A DNA stretch of 64,000 bases from Chromobacterium paludis (GTDB taxonomy: Bacteria; Pseudomonadota; Gammaproteobacteria; Burkholderiales; Chromobacteriaceae), in contig NZ_CP043473.1 in NCBI RefSeq assembly GCF_008275125.1, positions 372,001 to 436,000 of the forward strand. The letters are read 5' to 3'. The position numbers and the translations under genes were made by a program. Shown here piece by piece: positions 1 to 11,546 of the stretch (position 1 is its first letter; each line of letters opens with the position of its first letter). The notes under the pieces are model-generated. The model was not told where the DNA came from and made no database searches. It was given only the letters and a program-made list of their open reading frames with translations.

Positions 1-182
1 ATATGGCCGCGCGGGTGCCAGTCCTGGGTCAGGATCACATTTTCAAACAAGAGCGACAGGTGGTTGATCAGGGGCACCACTTCGTCGCCGCCGGGCACGG
101 CCAGCTCGCCGCCGGGGCAGAAGCTGTTCTGCACGTCCACCACCAGCAATGCGCAGTCGGCGCCATAACGTTTCAAGGGCAT
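1..182 (-). CDS. pncA: Nicotinamidase/pyrazinamidase (N-terminal part, cut by window start)
   Basis: The first 60 codons run off the left edge. The encoded protein begins MPLKRYGADCALLVVDVQNS and contains VDVQNSFCPGG, the isochorismatase-fold strand that carries the catalytic Asp. QDWHPRGH follows, matching the metal-binding Asp and His of the PncA family. PncA hydrolyses nicotinamide to nicotinate for NAD salvage in the cytoplasm. The ATG at 182 is preceded by an AGAAGG Shine-Dalgarno at 7-nt spacing. The C-terminal half, with the catalytic Cys, lies outside the window. The gene is divergent from copA, with about 130 bp between them. Confidence 0.85.
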   Translation of the reverse strand, partial: MPLKRYGADCALLVVDVQNSFCPGGELAVPGGDEVVPLINHLSLLFENVILTQDWHPRGH

Positions 183-263
183 GGGCGACACCTTCTTGTT
201 GTGTTCAGGCGTATTTGTTAACACGGCTGCGGCCATGGGTAAAGGCCATGGCGGTTTCCGCGC

Positions 264-294
264 TTGTCTTTTATACCCTTGGGGGGTATATAAT
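264..294 (+). promoter_or_regulatory. copA promoter with metal-regulator dyad in a 19-bp spacer
   Basis: TTGTCT (264-269) and TATAAT (289-294) are separated by 19 bp, longer than the optimal 17. An inverted repeat TATACCC-N5-GGGTATA (272-290) fills the spacer. A long spacer holding the operator is typical of MerR-family (CueR) promoters. The ATACCC/GGGTAT dyad also resembles CsoR-type copper operators. Which regulator acts cannot be decided here. The predicted transcription start falls next to the AGGAGG at 301-306, giving a very short leader. Confidence 0.6.
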
Positions 295-311
295 GAGTTC
301 AGGAGGTCACC

Positions 312-2660
<2,349 letters not shown>

Positions 2661-2663
2661 AAC

Positions 2664-2770
2664 CCGCTAACAAAACGCCTGATCCTGTGTTGCGCCTCCT
2701 TGCCGGACTACTGGCACTGTCTGCGTCGGTGCGCCTTGGCTCAGGCTATCTAACGAGGTTTTGTTAGCGG
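2664..2770. repeat. 107-bp inverted-repeat element between copA and copZ
   Basis: A perfect 13-bp inverted repeat, CCGCTAACAAAAC (2664-2676) and GTTTTGTTAGCGG (2758-2770), encloses about 80 bp. A nested GCCTGA/TCAGGC pair lies inside it, so the whole element can fold as one long hairpin. Its internal GATCCTG...GCG.CTCCTTG...GCGTCGG.GCGCC words recur in the intergenic copy at about 26725-26800. That suggests a dispersed MITE- or REP-like family. It could also act as a transcript-processing or attenuation hairpin between copA and copZ. Confidence 0.55.
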
Positions 2771-2810
2771 CCCTGGACCAAACCTTAACTTTCATTGAAT
2801 GGAGAACAAA

Positions 2811-3020
2811 ATGGCGGACGTAATCCTGAATATCGATGGCATGACTTGCGGCGGCTGCGTCAAGAGCGTGAGCGGCGTGCTTGGCGGCATGGCCGGCGTG
2901 GGCGAGGCCGAGGTGAGCCTGGAGGCCAAGCAGGCCAAGGTCAGCTACGACCCGGCCATCGTGTCGCCGGAGGAGTTGGCGGCGGCGGTGGCCGATGCCG
3001 GCTTTGATGTGACTTTTTGA
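2811..3020 (+). CDS. copZ: Copper chaperone, heavy-metal-associated domain
   Basis: 69 aa, a single HMA domain of normal CopZ/Atx1 length. The metal-binding motif GMTCGGC is near the N-terminus (residues 9-15, Cys 12 and 15). Such proteins carry Cu(I) to the N-terminal domains of CopA. An in-frame ATG 12 nt upstream (2799) exists. The 2811 start is preferred because GGAG sits 6 nt before it and the protein then begins directly with the first beta strand, MADVILNIDG. The CopA substrate pump is immediately upstream, so the two form a copper-handling unit. Confidence 0.9.
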   Translation: MADVILNIDGMTCGGCVKSVSGVLGGMAGVGEAEVSLEAKQAKVSYDPAIVSPEELAAAVADAGFDVTF

Positions 3021-3138
3021 TTTTGCCCTGAGATAAAGGCCAGTTTCGCCTGCCTCTGCGGCAAGGTTTCCTATGCTTTGCCCCTGGCTGTCGCCATCCC
3101 GGCGGCCGCCGTTCCGGGGCGACGCAAGGAGACCTGGC

Positions 3139-4164
3139 ATGTGCACGCATTTTCAGTTGCAGGCGAAGGACAGGAATCATGTGGTGGGCCGCTCGATGGA
3201 GTTCGCGCGGCCGTTGGACCCGGCGTTTTACATCCAGCGCCGCGGCGAGGTGTTGCAGCAGCCGGTATGGGCCGGCGCGGAGTTTCAACGCCTGGAAGGG
3301 GCGCCAAGCTGGGCCGCGCGCTATGGCTATGTGGGCATCAGCTCCACCAGCCTGCCCTTGCCGGGCATTACCCAGCGCATCGTCACGGACGGCTTGAACG
3401 AGGCCGGCCTCAGCGTCAGCCTGCTGTGGCTACCCGGCACGCGCTACCAGGCGTTCGGCGATCTGCAGAACACGGTGCTGGCGCCGCTGTTCGCCGACTG
3501 GGTGCTGGCGCACTGCGGCAGCGTGGACGAGGCGCGCGAGCTGTTGCCGACGCGCCAGTTCTGGCTGCCGGACTGGCTGGCCAAGCAGCTGCCGCTGCAC
3601 GCGGCCATCGTCGACAAGGACGGGCGCTCGCTGGTGGTGGAGTTCCAGGACGGCCAGCAGAAGATCTACCACAACCCGGTGGGCGTCTGCACCAATGCGC
3701 CGTGGTTCCCCTGGCACCTGGACAATCTGGGCAATTACCTGAATTTGTCGCCGGAAGATCCTGCGCCGCGCGAGATCGGCAGCCTGCCGGTCAGCCCGCC
3801 GGGACACGGCGGCGGTCTGGCCGGTTTGCCCGGCAACGCCACGCCGCCGGCACGCTTCGTGCGCACCGTCTATCTGAAGCAGTTCGCCGACCAGCCTGAT
3901 GATTTGCCGCAGGCTTACTCCCTGGCCACCCATCTGCTGAACGCGGTGGACATTCCGCGCGGCACGGTGCGCGACGGACAGGATCAGGATTACACGCAGT
4001 GGGCGGTGGTGAAGGGCCTGAACAGCGGCGAGATCGGCGTGCGCACCTACGACAGCATGCAGTATTGCGGGCTGAGGCTGCATGACATCGACTTCGCATC
4101 GGTGCCCAGCCAGGTGATTCCGCTGCCCAAGCTGGCCGACATCACTTTCATCCAGCCCAAGTAA
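3139..4164 (+). CDS. Linear amide C-N hydrolase (choloylglycine hydrolase / penicillin V acylase family)
   Basis: 341 aa. The start at 3139 gives Met-Cys-Thr, and removal of Met would expose the nucleophilic Cys of an N-terminal nucleophile hydrolase. AAGGAG lies 7 nt before this ATG. A longer frame from 3073 has no good ribosome site and would bury the Cys. Family features include R...SMEFA near residue 20, GLNEAGLSVSLLWLP, and TNAPWFPWH with the asparagine/aspartate pair typical of this fold. Known members hydrolyse bile salts, penicillin V or acyl-homoserine lactones; the substrate here is unknown. No signal peptide is visible. The gene stands alone between copZ and a convergent operon. 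Confidence 0.85.
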   Translation: MCTHFQLQAKDRNHVVGRSMEFARPLDPAFYIQRRGEVLQQPVWAGAEFQRLEGAPSWAARYGYVGISSTSLPLPGITQRIVTDGLNEAGLSVSLLWLPGTRYQAFGDLQNTVLAPLFADWVLAHCGSVDEARELLPTRQFWLPDWLAKQLPLHAAIVDKDGRSLVVEFQDGQQKIYHNPVGVCTNAPWFPWHLDNLGNYLNLSPEDPAPREIGSLPVSPPGHGGGLAGLPGNATPPARFVRTVYLKQFADQPDDLPQAYSLATHLLNAVDIPRGTVRDGQDQDYTQWAVVKGLNSGEIGVRTYDSMQYCGLRLHDIDFASVPSQVIPLPKLADITFIQPK

Positions 4165-4194
4165 GCGCGGGGCCGCGTGCATGGCGCGCGCGGC

Positions 4195-4512
4195 TCAGTC
4201 TTCGCCCAGCATGCCGTATTCGACGGGCGTCTTGACGTAGAACACCTTGACGCCTTCCTGCCGCAGCCGCGCCATCAAGGCGTCCGCCTCCGGCGCGCTC
4301 AGCGCCATCGTCACCTCCTCGGGCTGGTCGGATAGTTCGAAGAAGCGCGCGGCGTGGATGCGGCGGCCGGAGCCGAAACCCTCGCTGGCGGCGAACAGCG
4401 TGGCGCCGCCTATGCCCAGGCGCTTGGCCTCCTGCAATATCCATTCTGCCAGCGGCACGCCGTGGTGGCGGTGGCCCTGCTGGGTGAAGAAGGACAGTTG
4501 ATAGCCTTGCAT
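4195..4512 (-). CDS. DUF190 family protein
   Basis: 105 aa small cytoplasmic protein. It begins MQGYQLSFFTQQGHRHHG, contains GGATLFAASEGFGSGRRIH, and ends with a ferredoxin-like strand pattern. These match the DUF190 family, which is structurally PII/NIF3-like and often sits beside crcB. Its function is not established. The start at 4512 has AAGGA upstream. It begins 20 bp after the stop of the metallo-hydrolase at 4533-5291 on the same strand, so the two are probably co-transcribed. No crcB is seen nearby. Confidence 0.75.
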   Translation of the reverse strand: MQGYQLSFFTQQGHRHHGVPLAEWILQEAKRLGIGGATLFAASEGFGSGRRIHAARFFELSDQPEEVTMALSAPEADALMARLRQEGVKVFYVKTPVEYGMLGED

Positions 4513-4532
4513 GATGTGTTCCTTCAGCCATT

Positions 4533-5291
4533 TCACAGTTCTATCAGCGTACCCTCTTTCAGCGGGCAGATGTGCACGCCGGGCGGGCACAGGTTCAGCA
4601 TCTGCTGCATCACGGCTTCGCGGCAGACCGGGTCGGAATGGGTCACCCATAGATGGGAATTGACCGGCAGCTTGGGCAGCATGCCGGCGATCAAGGCCGG
4701 CGCCATATGGCCCTGCTGCTGCGCGTCGCGCAGTCTTTCATCGCTGTAGGTCACTTCGCAGATCACGTCGGTCAGCGAGGGCACGTCGGCCAGCCATTGC
4801 CAGAAAGCCGGGCAGGGGCCGGAGTCGCCGCTGAAGGCCAGCGCGCGCCACGGGCCTTCTATCAGCCAGCCTATGGCCGGCACGCTGTGCCGGGCCGGCA
4901 GCGCGGTGGCCAGCCCCTCGGCCAGCGCCACCGTGTCGCCGACGTCGACGGGCCGCAGGCGCAGCCAGGGGGCTTCCGGCGCGGTGTAGTCCGGCCAGAT
5001 GCGGCCATTGAAAAAATGCTGGCGGATGGCGTCCAGCGTGTCGGCCAGGCCGTACACGTCCAGTCCGGCGCCGCGATGGCAGGCGTGGACATCGGCCAGC
5101 AGCGGCAGCAGGCCGCAATGGTCGATATGGCTGTGGGTCAGCAACACGCGGCGGATGGCCAGCATCTGTTCGCTGTCCAGCGCGCCGCAGCCGGTGCCGC
5201 AATCCAGCAGGGTGTCGTCGCCGACCAGAAAGCTGGTGGTCTGGCCCGGCTGGCCCAGGCATGCCGCCGCGCCCAGAATCTTGATGTGCAT
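4533..5291 (-). CDS. Metallo-beta-lactamase-fold hydrolase, class II cyclic-nucleotide phosphodiesterase-like
   Basis: 252 aa. The metal motif is HSHIDHCG (residues 54-61), with a later SGDSG (near 154) and a C-terminal WVTHSDP. LDCGTGCGAL and the compact length resemble CpdP/PDE1-type class II 3',5'-cyclic-nucleotide phosphodiesterases and related tRNase Z-like enzymes. It is probably cytoplasmic; no signal peptide is seen. It is the first gene of a pair with the DUF190 gene. The phosphodiesterase assignment is moderate; another phosphoester or ester substrate is possible. Confidence 0.75.
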   Translation of the reverse strand: MHIKILGAAACLGQPGQTTSFLVGDDTLLDCGTGCGALDSEQMLAIRRVLLTHSHIDHCGLLPLLADVHACHRGAGLDVYGLADTLDAIRQHFFNGRIWPDYTAPEAPWLRLRPVDVGDTVALAEGLATALPARHSVPAIGWLIEGPWRALAFSGDSGPCPAFWQWLADVPSLTDVICEVTYSDERLRDAQQQGHMAPALIAGMLPKLPVNSHLWVTHSDPVCREAVMQQMLNLCPPGVHICPLKEGTLIEL

Positions 5292-5363
5292 GTCTCGCTC
5301 CGCCTCTCCCTGCCCGATTTGTATTGTAGACCGGGACGCGGCGGCGTCCCGGCCGGAGCGGGC

Positions 5364-7259
5364 TTAGCGGACCACGCCTACCGGGTACAGATAGCGGTTG
5401 CTGTCGGCGAAGGGCGTGCGCTCATAAAACCAGTTCAGGCGCGCGCCGCGGTCCTTGGCGAACTTGGGATCGGCCTTGAGCTTGGCGGCGAAGGCCTGGC
5501 GCAGCTCCGGGCTTTCCGCCAGCATGCGCCGCGCCATCGGTTCCATCACATAGGCTTCCGGCGCCTCGGCCGAGGTCAGGTTGGCGTTGAAGAAGCCCCA
5601 GCTCAGGAAGGAGTCCGGGCTGGACGGCTCCAGCAGAATCATGGCCAGGGTGCCCAGCTGCTGGTTGGGATCGACCACCACCGAGCCGGCGGGGTAGGTG
5701 ACCTTGCGCTGCTGCGGCACCGGTTTGCCGGCGATCAGCAGTCTGCCTTCGTAGCCCGGAATCTTGTCGGCCGATTCGCGGTCCGGTTCGAACGGCGTGC
5801 CCAGCTTGACGTCCTCCAAGCGATAGACGGTGACATCCATGGACGTGGGCTGGTCCAGCGTGCGCATGGCGATGCCGTGCGTTTTCAGCCGCGCGATGAC
5901 CTCGGTCCATTGCGCCGGCACCACGTAGGCCTTGGGGCGCGGCACCACCAGGTCCGGCACGGATTGCGGCGTGAACGGAATCTGGTAGGTCTGCGGCTGA
6001 TTGCTCCAGCGCACGATCTTGTCGCCGGTGATGGGCGATGGCACTTTGTCGAACTTCAAACCCTTGAACGGCACGGTTTGCGGCTTGCCCTCGGCGGCCT
6101 TCCAGGTCAGCGTCACTTCCCTGGGCCGCTCGGCCCTGTCCTGGGCGATGGCGGCGCGCAGGCTGTCTCGATTGGCCGCCATGCTTTCCATGATGGCCTT
6201 GTACAGCACGTAATTGCCCAGCACCTGCTGCTTGTACGGCTTGAGCGCGTGCAGCTCCACCAGGATGCCGGGAATGCCGCGCGCGTCGGCGTACTGGTTG
6301 GAGAAGCGCGCCAGGTCGCTGTAATACGGGTAGTAGCCCTGGCTGATGTCCTCGTTGTCGTTCATGGAGATGCAGACATTGGGCTCATGGCCGTAGGCGC
6401 GCAGCTCGCGGTAGACATAGGGCGTCATCACCTGGTCCATCCAGCGGCTGGAGGCATGGGACCAGCCCTCGCCGTTATTGCAGTAGGTGACGTCGTATTG
6501 GTAGTCCACGCCGTCCGTGCTGTGGGTATCGATGAAAAAGTCCGGCTGGTACTCGTCCAGCGCGCGCGCCACATTGCGGATTTCCGGGCTGTCCAGCTTG
6601 GTGAAGTCGCGGTTCAGGTTCAGGTTGCGGCTGTTGACGCGCCAGCCGGTTTCCACCGGGCCGTTCTGGTTGATGCGGCCGTACTTGCCGTAGCGCATGT
6701 CGCCGTCGATGTTGACGGTGGGCACGAACAGGACATTCACCTTGTCCAGTAAGGCGCGTTGCGTGCCGCGCGTGGTCAGGTCGCGCAGCAGCATCAGGCC
6801 GGCGTCCTTGCCGTTGGCCTCGCCGGGGTGGATGCCGGCTTCGATGTAGAGCGTGGGCTTGCCGGAGGCCTTGAGTCCGGCGGCGGATTTGTCGGCGGAA
6901 GTGGAAACTACCGCCATCATGAAGGGCCGGCCTTCGCCGGTTTTTTCCGGCAGGGCGGTCAGCTGGATCAGTTCGGGCCGGGCGGCGGCCAGTTTGCGCA
7001 GGTAGGCCAGTGTTTCCTCGTAGGGCGGCGTATGGGTGAAGCCGGAGGCTTCGAACGGCGTGGCCCACGGGTCGTCCTTGGCGACGGCGAACTGCTGGCT
7101 GGCGCCGTTCCACGGGATGTCCGGCGGCAGCACGCGCTCTCCCGCCGCCTTGAGGAATTGATGGGCGTCGACATAATCCGGCGCGGCAGGCGTGGCCAGA
7201 GCGGGCAGGCTGGCGACGATGGCGGCCAGCAGGGTCAGGCGAGGGGCGAGGCGTTTCAT
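5364..7259 (-). CDS. Secreted M14-family zinc carboxypeptidase
   Basis: 631 aa. The N-terminus MKRLAPRLTLLAAIVASLPALA is a signal peptide. The zinc site is HPGE in EAGIHPGEANGKDAG (about 145) with a later His in FIDTHSTDG (about 240). An EL pair in ILVELHALKPY is the likely catalytic Glu region. A long C-terminal half of about 280 residues has no recognised motif. It probably trims peptides in the periplasm or outside the cell. The gene is divergent from another exported peptidase (S9, start about 7525) across about 265 bp, so the two may share regulation for peptide scavenging. Confidence 0.85.
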   Translation of the reverse strand: MKRLAPRLTLLAAIVASLPALATPAAPDYVDAHQFLKAAGERVLPPDIPWNGASQQFAVAKDDPWATPFEASGFTHTPPYEETLAYLRKLAAARPELIQLTALPEKTGEGRPFMMAVVSTSADKSAAGLKASGKPTLYIEAGIHPGEANGKDAGLMLLRDLTTRGTQRALLDKVNVLFVPTVNIDGDMRYGKYGRINQNGPVETGWRVNSRNLNLNRDFTKLDSPEIRNVARALDEYQPDFFIDTHSTDGVDYQYDVTYCNNGEGWSHASSRWMDQVMTPYVYRELRAYGHEPNVCISMNDNEDISQGYYPYYSDLARFSNQYADARGIPGILVELHALKPYKQQVLGNYVLYKAIMESMAANRDSLRAAIAQDRAERPREVTLTWKAAEGKPQTVPFKGLKFDKVPSPITGDKIVRWSNQPQTYQIPFTPQSVPDLVVPRPKAYVVPAQWTEVIARLKTHGIAMRTLDQPTSMDVTVYRLEDVKLGTPFEPDRESADKIPGYEGRLLIAGKPVPQQRKVTYPAGSVVVDPNQQLGTLAMILLEPSSPDSFLSWGFFNANLTSAEAPEAYVMEPMARRMLAESPELRQAFAAKLKADPKFAKDRGARLNWFYERTPFADSNRYLYPVGVVR

Positions 7260-7524
7260 CTTCGGTGCTCCAATGAGTTGAACCGCGCCAGCTTACGCCT
7301 GGGCACACGATATTCGAATTGTCTGGTTTATCATGCTTGATTGCCGTCAATGGCGGTTTTTACATTGCCGCAAAACCGTAAAATAGTGGCGTTTAATAGC
7401 AATGTTAATAAATTACAAATGCATATTGCCGTAAGTCGGGGCAAGGCATTAACATTTGGTGACGCGCGGAATGTCTGCGCCGGAACCTCAGGCCAAGGAG
7501 GCCGCAAGGGTTCCTGTTCCTGAT

Positions 7525-9402
7525 ATGAGAGAAACCGCCTTGAAAATGACCCTCACCCTGCTGGCAGCGACTTTGCTGTCCGGCTCCGCCATGGCGGCGG
7601 ACATTCCGCTGAAGGATTTCTTCCGCAACCCCGAGCAGAGCAATTTCACCGTGTCGCCGGACGGCAAGAGCGTGGCTTTTCTGTCGCCATGGGAATCGCG
7701 CCGCAATATCGTGGTGCGCCGCCCGGGTCAGCCGGATAAGCGCGTCACCGCGGTCAAGGACCGCGATCTGGCCGGCTATTTCTGGAAGGGCAACAATCAG
7801 CTGGTCTACGTCAAGGACAGCGGCGGCGACGAGAATTTCCATTTGTTCAGCGTGGACCTGAAAACGGGCAAGACGCGCGACCTGACGCCGTTTCCCGGCG
7901 TGCGGGCGGAGATCGTGGATGGCCTGGAGGGCCAGGACAATCAGTTGCTGGTCAGCCTGAACAAGCGCAATCGGGAAATTTTCGACGTCTACCGCGTGGA
8001 TCTGAAAACCGGCAAGCTGACGCTGGAAGCGGAAAATCCGGGCAAGGTGACCAGTTGGGGCACCGACCACAAGGGCAATATCCGCATCGCCATCGAGACC
8101 GACGGCGTCAACAACACCGTGCTCTACCGCGACCAGCCGGGCCAGCCCTTCCGCAAGCTGCTGAGCACCGATTTCCGCGACAATTTCTCACCGCTGCTGT
8201 TCACCCCGGACAACCAGCGCTTCTACGCCGCCAGCAATCTGGGCCGCGACAAGAGCGCCATCGTCGAGTACGACCCCAAGGCCAATAAAGAGGTCAAGGA
8301 AATCTACGCCCGCAGCGATGTGGATGTCAGCGAGCTGGGCTATTCGCGCAAGCGCAAGACCATCACCTGCGCCAGCTTCGAAACCGACAAACTGGGCCGC
8401 GAATGCTTCGATCCGGCCTCGCGCGAGTTGTACGCCAAGCTGCAGGCGCACTTCCCGGGCGACTTGGTGGAGATCCAGTCCGGCGACCGCAATGAAGACC
8501 GCTTCGTCGTCGCAGCCTGGAACGACAAGACCCAGGGCAAGCGCTATCTGTATGACGCGAAGAAAGACAAGCTGACGCTGCTGGCTTCCATCACACCTTG
8601 GCTGCATGAAGACCAGATGGCGTCGATTAAACCCATCCAGTATCAGAGCCGCGACGGCCTGACCATCCACGGTTATCTGACCCTGCCCAAGGGCAAGGAG
8701 GACGCCAAGAACCTGCCGGTGATTGTCAATCCGCATGGCGGGCCATGGGCGCGCGACAGCTGGGGCTTCAACCCGGAGGCGCAGTTCTTCGCCAGCCGCG
8801 GCTGGGCGGTGTTGCAGATGAACTTCCGCGGCTCCACCGGCTACGGCCGCCAGTTCTGGGAGGCTTCGTTCAAGGAGTGGGGCGGCAAGATGCAGGACGA
8901 CGTGACCGACGGCGTGGACTGGCTGGTCAAGCAAGGCGTGGCCGATCCTAAAAAGGTATGCATCTACGGCGGCAGCTATGGCGGCTACGCCACGCTGTCC
9001 GGCATCACCAAGACGCCGGAGCTGTACCGCTGCGCCGTGGACTACGTGGGCGTGTCCAACCTGTTTACCTTCATGAAGACCATCCCACCGTACTGGAAGC
9101 CCTATCTGGACATGACTTACCAGATGGTGGGCGATCCGGTGAAGGATAAGGAAATGATGGAGGCGCGTTCGCCGGCGCTGCACGTGGATCGCATCCAGAC
9201 GCCGCTCTTGGTGCTGCAAGGCGCCAAGGATCCGCGCGTCAACATCAACGAGTCCAATCAGATCGTGGATGGCTTGAAGAAGCGCGGCGTGGACGTGGAA
9301 TACATCGTCAAGGACAACGAGGGCCACGGCTTCCACAACGAGGAAAACCGTATGGCGGCGTATGGCGCCATGGAGCAGTTCTTCAAGAAGCACTTGGACT
9401 GA
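7525..9402 (+). CDS. Secreted S9 prolyl-oligopeptidase-family serine peptidase
   Basis: About 625 aa. A signal peptide is evident ([20 protein letters not shown]), followed by an N-terminal beta-propeller and a C-terminal alpha/beta hydrolase domain. The catalytic Ser is in GGSYGGYA (S484), the Asp in AKDPRV (D569), and the His in EGHGFH (H601). This matches dipeptidyl/acylaminoacyl peptidases acting on extracellular or periplasmic peptides. Start choice is uncertain. ATG 7525 is given, but TTG 7540 has GAGAG at 8 nt and yields a more standard signal peptide. An in-frame extension to 7456 is unlikely. Confidence 0.88.
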   Translation: MRETALKMTLTLLAATLLSGSAMAADIPLKDFFRNPEQSNFTVSPDGKSVAFLSPWESRRNIVVRRPGQPDKRVTAVKDRDLAGYFWKGNNQLVYVKDSGGDENFHLFSVDLKTGKTRDLTPFPGVRAEIVDGLEGQDNQLLVSLNKRNREIFDVYRVDLKTGKLTLEAENPGKVTSWGTDHKGNIRIAIETDGVNNTVLYRDQPGQPFRKLLSTDFRDNFSPLLFTPDNQRFYAASNLGRDKSAIVEYDPKANKEVKEIYARSDVDVSELGYSRKRKTITCASFETDKLGRECFDPASRELYAKLQAHFPGDLVEIQSGDRNEDRFVVAAWNDKTQGKRYLYDAKKDKLTLLASITPWLHEDQMASIKPIQYQSRDGLTIHGYLTLPKGKEDAKNLPVIVNPHGGPWARDSWGFNPEAQFFASRGWAVLQMNFRGSTGYGRQFWEASFKEWGGKMQDDVTDGVDWLVKQGVADPKKVCIYGGSYGGYATLSGITKTPELYRCAVDYVGVSNLFTFMKTIPPYWKPYLDMTYQMVGDPVKDKEMMEARSPALHVDRIQTPLLVLQGAKDPRVNINESNQIVDGLKKRGVDVEYIVKDNEGHGFHNEENRMAAYGAMEQFFKKHLD

Positions 9403-9424
9403 GCCGGCGCTTCAAGCTGACCGC

Positions 9425-9448
9425 AGCCCGCCTTTCGGCGGGCTTTTT
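9425..9448 (+). terminator. Rho-independent terminator after the S9 peptidase
   Basis: AGCCCGCC-TTTC-GGCGGGCT followed by T5. It lies between the S9 peptidase and convergent chrA and may serve the forward gene mainly. Confidence 0.85.
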
Positions 9449-9451
9449 CGT

Positions 9452-10645
9452 TTACCGCGCCAGCCACCCCGCCGCCGCGCACAGGCCCACCACCAGCCAG
9501 GGCGGCAGCTTCCAGGCGCTTAGCGCCAGCAGGGCCAGCAGCGCGGCGGCGAAGTCGGCCGGCGCGCGCACCGCGCTGGTCCAAACCGGCTGGTAGAGCG
9601 CGGCCAGCAGCAGACCGACCACCGCGGCGTTGACCCCGGCCAGGGCCGATTGCGCGGACGGCGCGGCGCGCAGCCGGTGCCAGAACGGCAGGGCGCCGGC
9701 CAAGAGCAGAAAACCGGGCAGGAAGATGGCCGCCAGCGCCAGCGCGCCGCTTTGCCAGCTGCCGTCGCCGGCCGCGCCCAGAAAGGCGGCGAAGGCGAAC
9801 AGCGGGCCGGGCAGCGCCTGCGCCGCGCCATAGCCGGCCAGGAAGGCATCCCTGGGCACCCAGCCGCTGGCGACGGACGCGTTTTCCAGCAGCGGCAGCA
9901 CCACATGGCCGCCGCCGAACACCAGCGCGCCGCTGCGGTAGAAGGCGTCGAACAGCGCCAGCCGGTAGCCAGGGCAGGCCGCGGCCAGCAGCGGCAGGCC
10001 GGCGAGCAGGGCGACGAACAACGCCAGCCACAGCGCGCCGCGGCGGCGGCTGGGAGCCGAAGCGTCATCTAACATAGGCGCGCCCTGCGCAGGCGGAGAC
10101 AGCCACAGGCGGCTGGCCGCGCCTGCCAGCGCGATGACGGCCAGCGGCAGCCACGGCGCAGGCATCAACAAGGCCAGGCAGCAGCTTATGCCCATCAGCG
10201 TCAGCCGCGGCCTATCCGGGCATAGCTGGCGCGCCATGCTCCATACCGCTTGCGCCACCACGGCCACCGCGGCCAACTTCAATCCGTGCAGGATGCCGGA
10301 CGGAATGGCCTGGCCGTGATGGGACAGGCCCCGCGCCAGCAGCAGCATCAGCAGCGCCGACGGCAGCGTGAAGCCCAGCCAGGCGGCCAGCGCGCCGGGA
10401 AGGCCCCCGCGCGTCATGCCCAGCGCCATGCCCACTTGGCTGCTGGCAGGTCCGGGCAGAAATTGGCACAGCGCCACCAAGTCGGCGTAGTCGCGCTCCG
10501 CCAGCCAGCGGCGGCGCGCCACGAATTCTGCGCGGAAATAGCCCAAGTGGGCGACCGGGCCGCCAAACGAACTGAATCCCAGTTTCAGGAAAATCAGCAA
10601 AATGCGCCAGAAACCGCGCTCATCGGCGGCAGGGTTTGGGGTCAT
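9452..10645 (-). CDS. chrA: Chromate transporter, two-domain (long-chain) ChrA
   Basis: 397 aa inner-membrane protein with about 10-12 hydrophobic segments. The N-terminal half carries FLKLGFSSFGGPVAHLGYFR and CQFLPGPASSQVGMALG, signatures of the CHR domain. The second half repeats the motif as FYRSGALVFGGGHVVLPLL and GYGAAQALPGPLFAFAAFLG. This is the usual duplicated CHR architecture. The family exports chromate and can also be a passive anion transporter. No chrB regulator is adjacent. It is convergent with the S9 peptidase and divergent from the unknown gene at 10803. Confidence 0.92.
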   Translation of the reverse strand: MTPNPAADERGFWRILLIFLKLGFSSFGGPVAHLGYFRAEFVARRRWLAERDYADLVALCQFLPGPASSQVGMALGMTRGGLPGALAAWLGFTLPSALLMLLLARGLSHHGQAIPSGILHGLKLAAVAVVAQAVWSMARQLCPDRPRLTLMGISCCLALLMPAPWLPLAVIALAGAASRLWLSPPAQGAPMLDDASAPSRRRGALWLALFVALLAGLPLLAAACPGYRLALFDAFYRSGALVFGGGHVVLPLLENASVASGWVPRDAFLAGYGAAQALPGPLFAFAAFLGAAGDGSWQSGALALAAIFLPGFLLLAGALPFWHRLRAAPSAQSALAGVNAAVVGLLLAALYQPVWTSAVRAPADFAAALLALLALSAWKLPPWLVVGLCAAAGWLAR

Positions 10646-10802
10646 GGCAGAAAGGCGGTGGGTAGACGCGTTCCACCTTAGCCGAAAATGCCGCCGGCCT
10701 GAAGCGCTGCGCTTGCGGCGGGCGTCACCGGCTGGATCTGGAACCGGGCATTCAGAGGTCTATTTTGCGCTATGATATTCTTTTGTCATTTTTGGAGTGG
10801 CC

Positions 10803-11531
10803 GTGCGCACATTATTGCTGGCGATAAGCCTGATCAGTGGGAACGCCTGGGCGCAAGCGCAATCCGCCAGCGCGGCAGTGGCGGAGAGCTTGCCGGCCAG
10901 CGAAACGATAGGCATACGTCAACCGGAATCGCTGCCCTATCGCGAGGCGCTGAGCTGGATGGATGCGTTTGACCAGTACCATGCGCTGGCGCCGCAGACC
11001 AAGCTGGAATTTCAACTGCGCCCCAGCCAGGGCCATGCCTTGGCTGAGAACCTGCTGTTGAAGATAGTCGGCAACACGAAAGTGGAGACCGTGCCGGTTT
11101 CGCGCGAAGGCCGCGTGACGCTGCCACGCCTAGACGAGCTGGCGCAGGACGAGGATGCGGTGGTGCGCGGCAATCAGAAGCAGGGCAGTTACTACTGGCG
11201 ACCGCTGGTGCGCACGCCGGGGCTGGCCGCCGATACGCAAAGGCTGGGCGATTTGCGTCTGACGTGCCGCGTGTATTGGCCCATGCTCAAGCCGAAATTG
11301 TCTTGGGCAGCGCGCGCCTCCATGAGCGTGATCGGCAATATGTGCACGGTGGCTTCCTTTGCCCTGGTGTTTCCATCCGAGCGCAAGATCGAGTCGATAC
11401 AGCTGCAGGCAGGCAATCGCCAGGCGTCGCTGGATCAGATCGAGAATGGCGGCTTTGGCTATATCGCGCCCTTGGCCGACGCATCCTGGCCAGACGACAC
11501 CCTGCTGCGCTTCCGCTACGCGGCTGACTGA
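10803..11531 (+). CDS. Exported protein of unknown function
   Basis: 242 aa, not recognised. The GTG start at 10803 has GGAG 5 nt upstream and gives a clean signal peptide (RTLLLAISLISGNAWAQAQ). A second GTG at 10797 overlaps that ribosome site. The mature part has IQPxESLPYREALSWMDAF early, several beta-rich stretches, and two Cys (in LTCRVYW and NMCTVAS) that could form a disulfide. It is monocistronic, ending at a bidirectional terminator before convergent lgt. A periplasmic location is inferred. Confidence 0.7.
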   Translation: MRTLLLAISLISGNAWAQAQSASAAVAESLPASETIGIRQPESLPYREALSWMDAFDQYHALAPQTKLEFQLRPSQGHALAENLLLKIVGNTKVETVPVSREGRVTLPRLDELAQDEDAVVRGNQKQGSYYWRPLVRTPGLAADTQRLGDLRLTCRVYWPMLKPKLSWAARASMSVIGNMCTVASFALVFPSERKIESIQLQAGNRQASLDQIENGGFGYIAPLADASWPDDTLLRFRYAAD

Positions 11532-11546
11532 GGACGGGGCGCAAAA

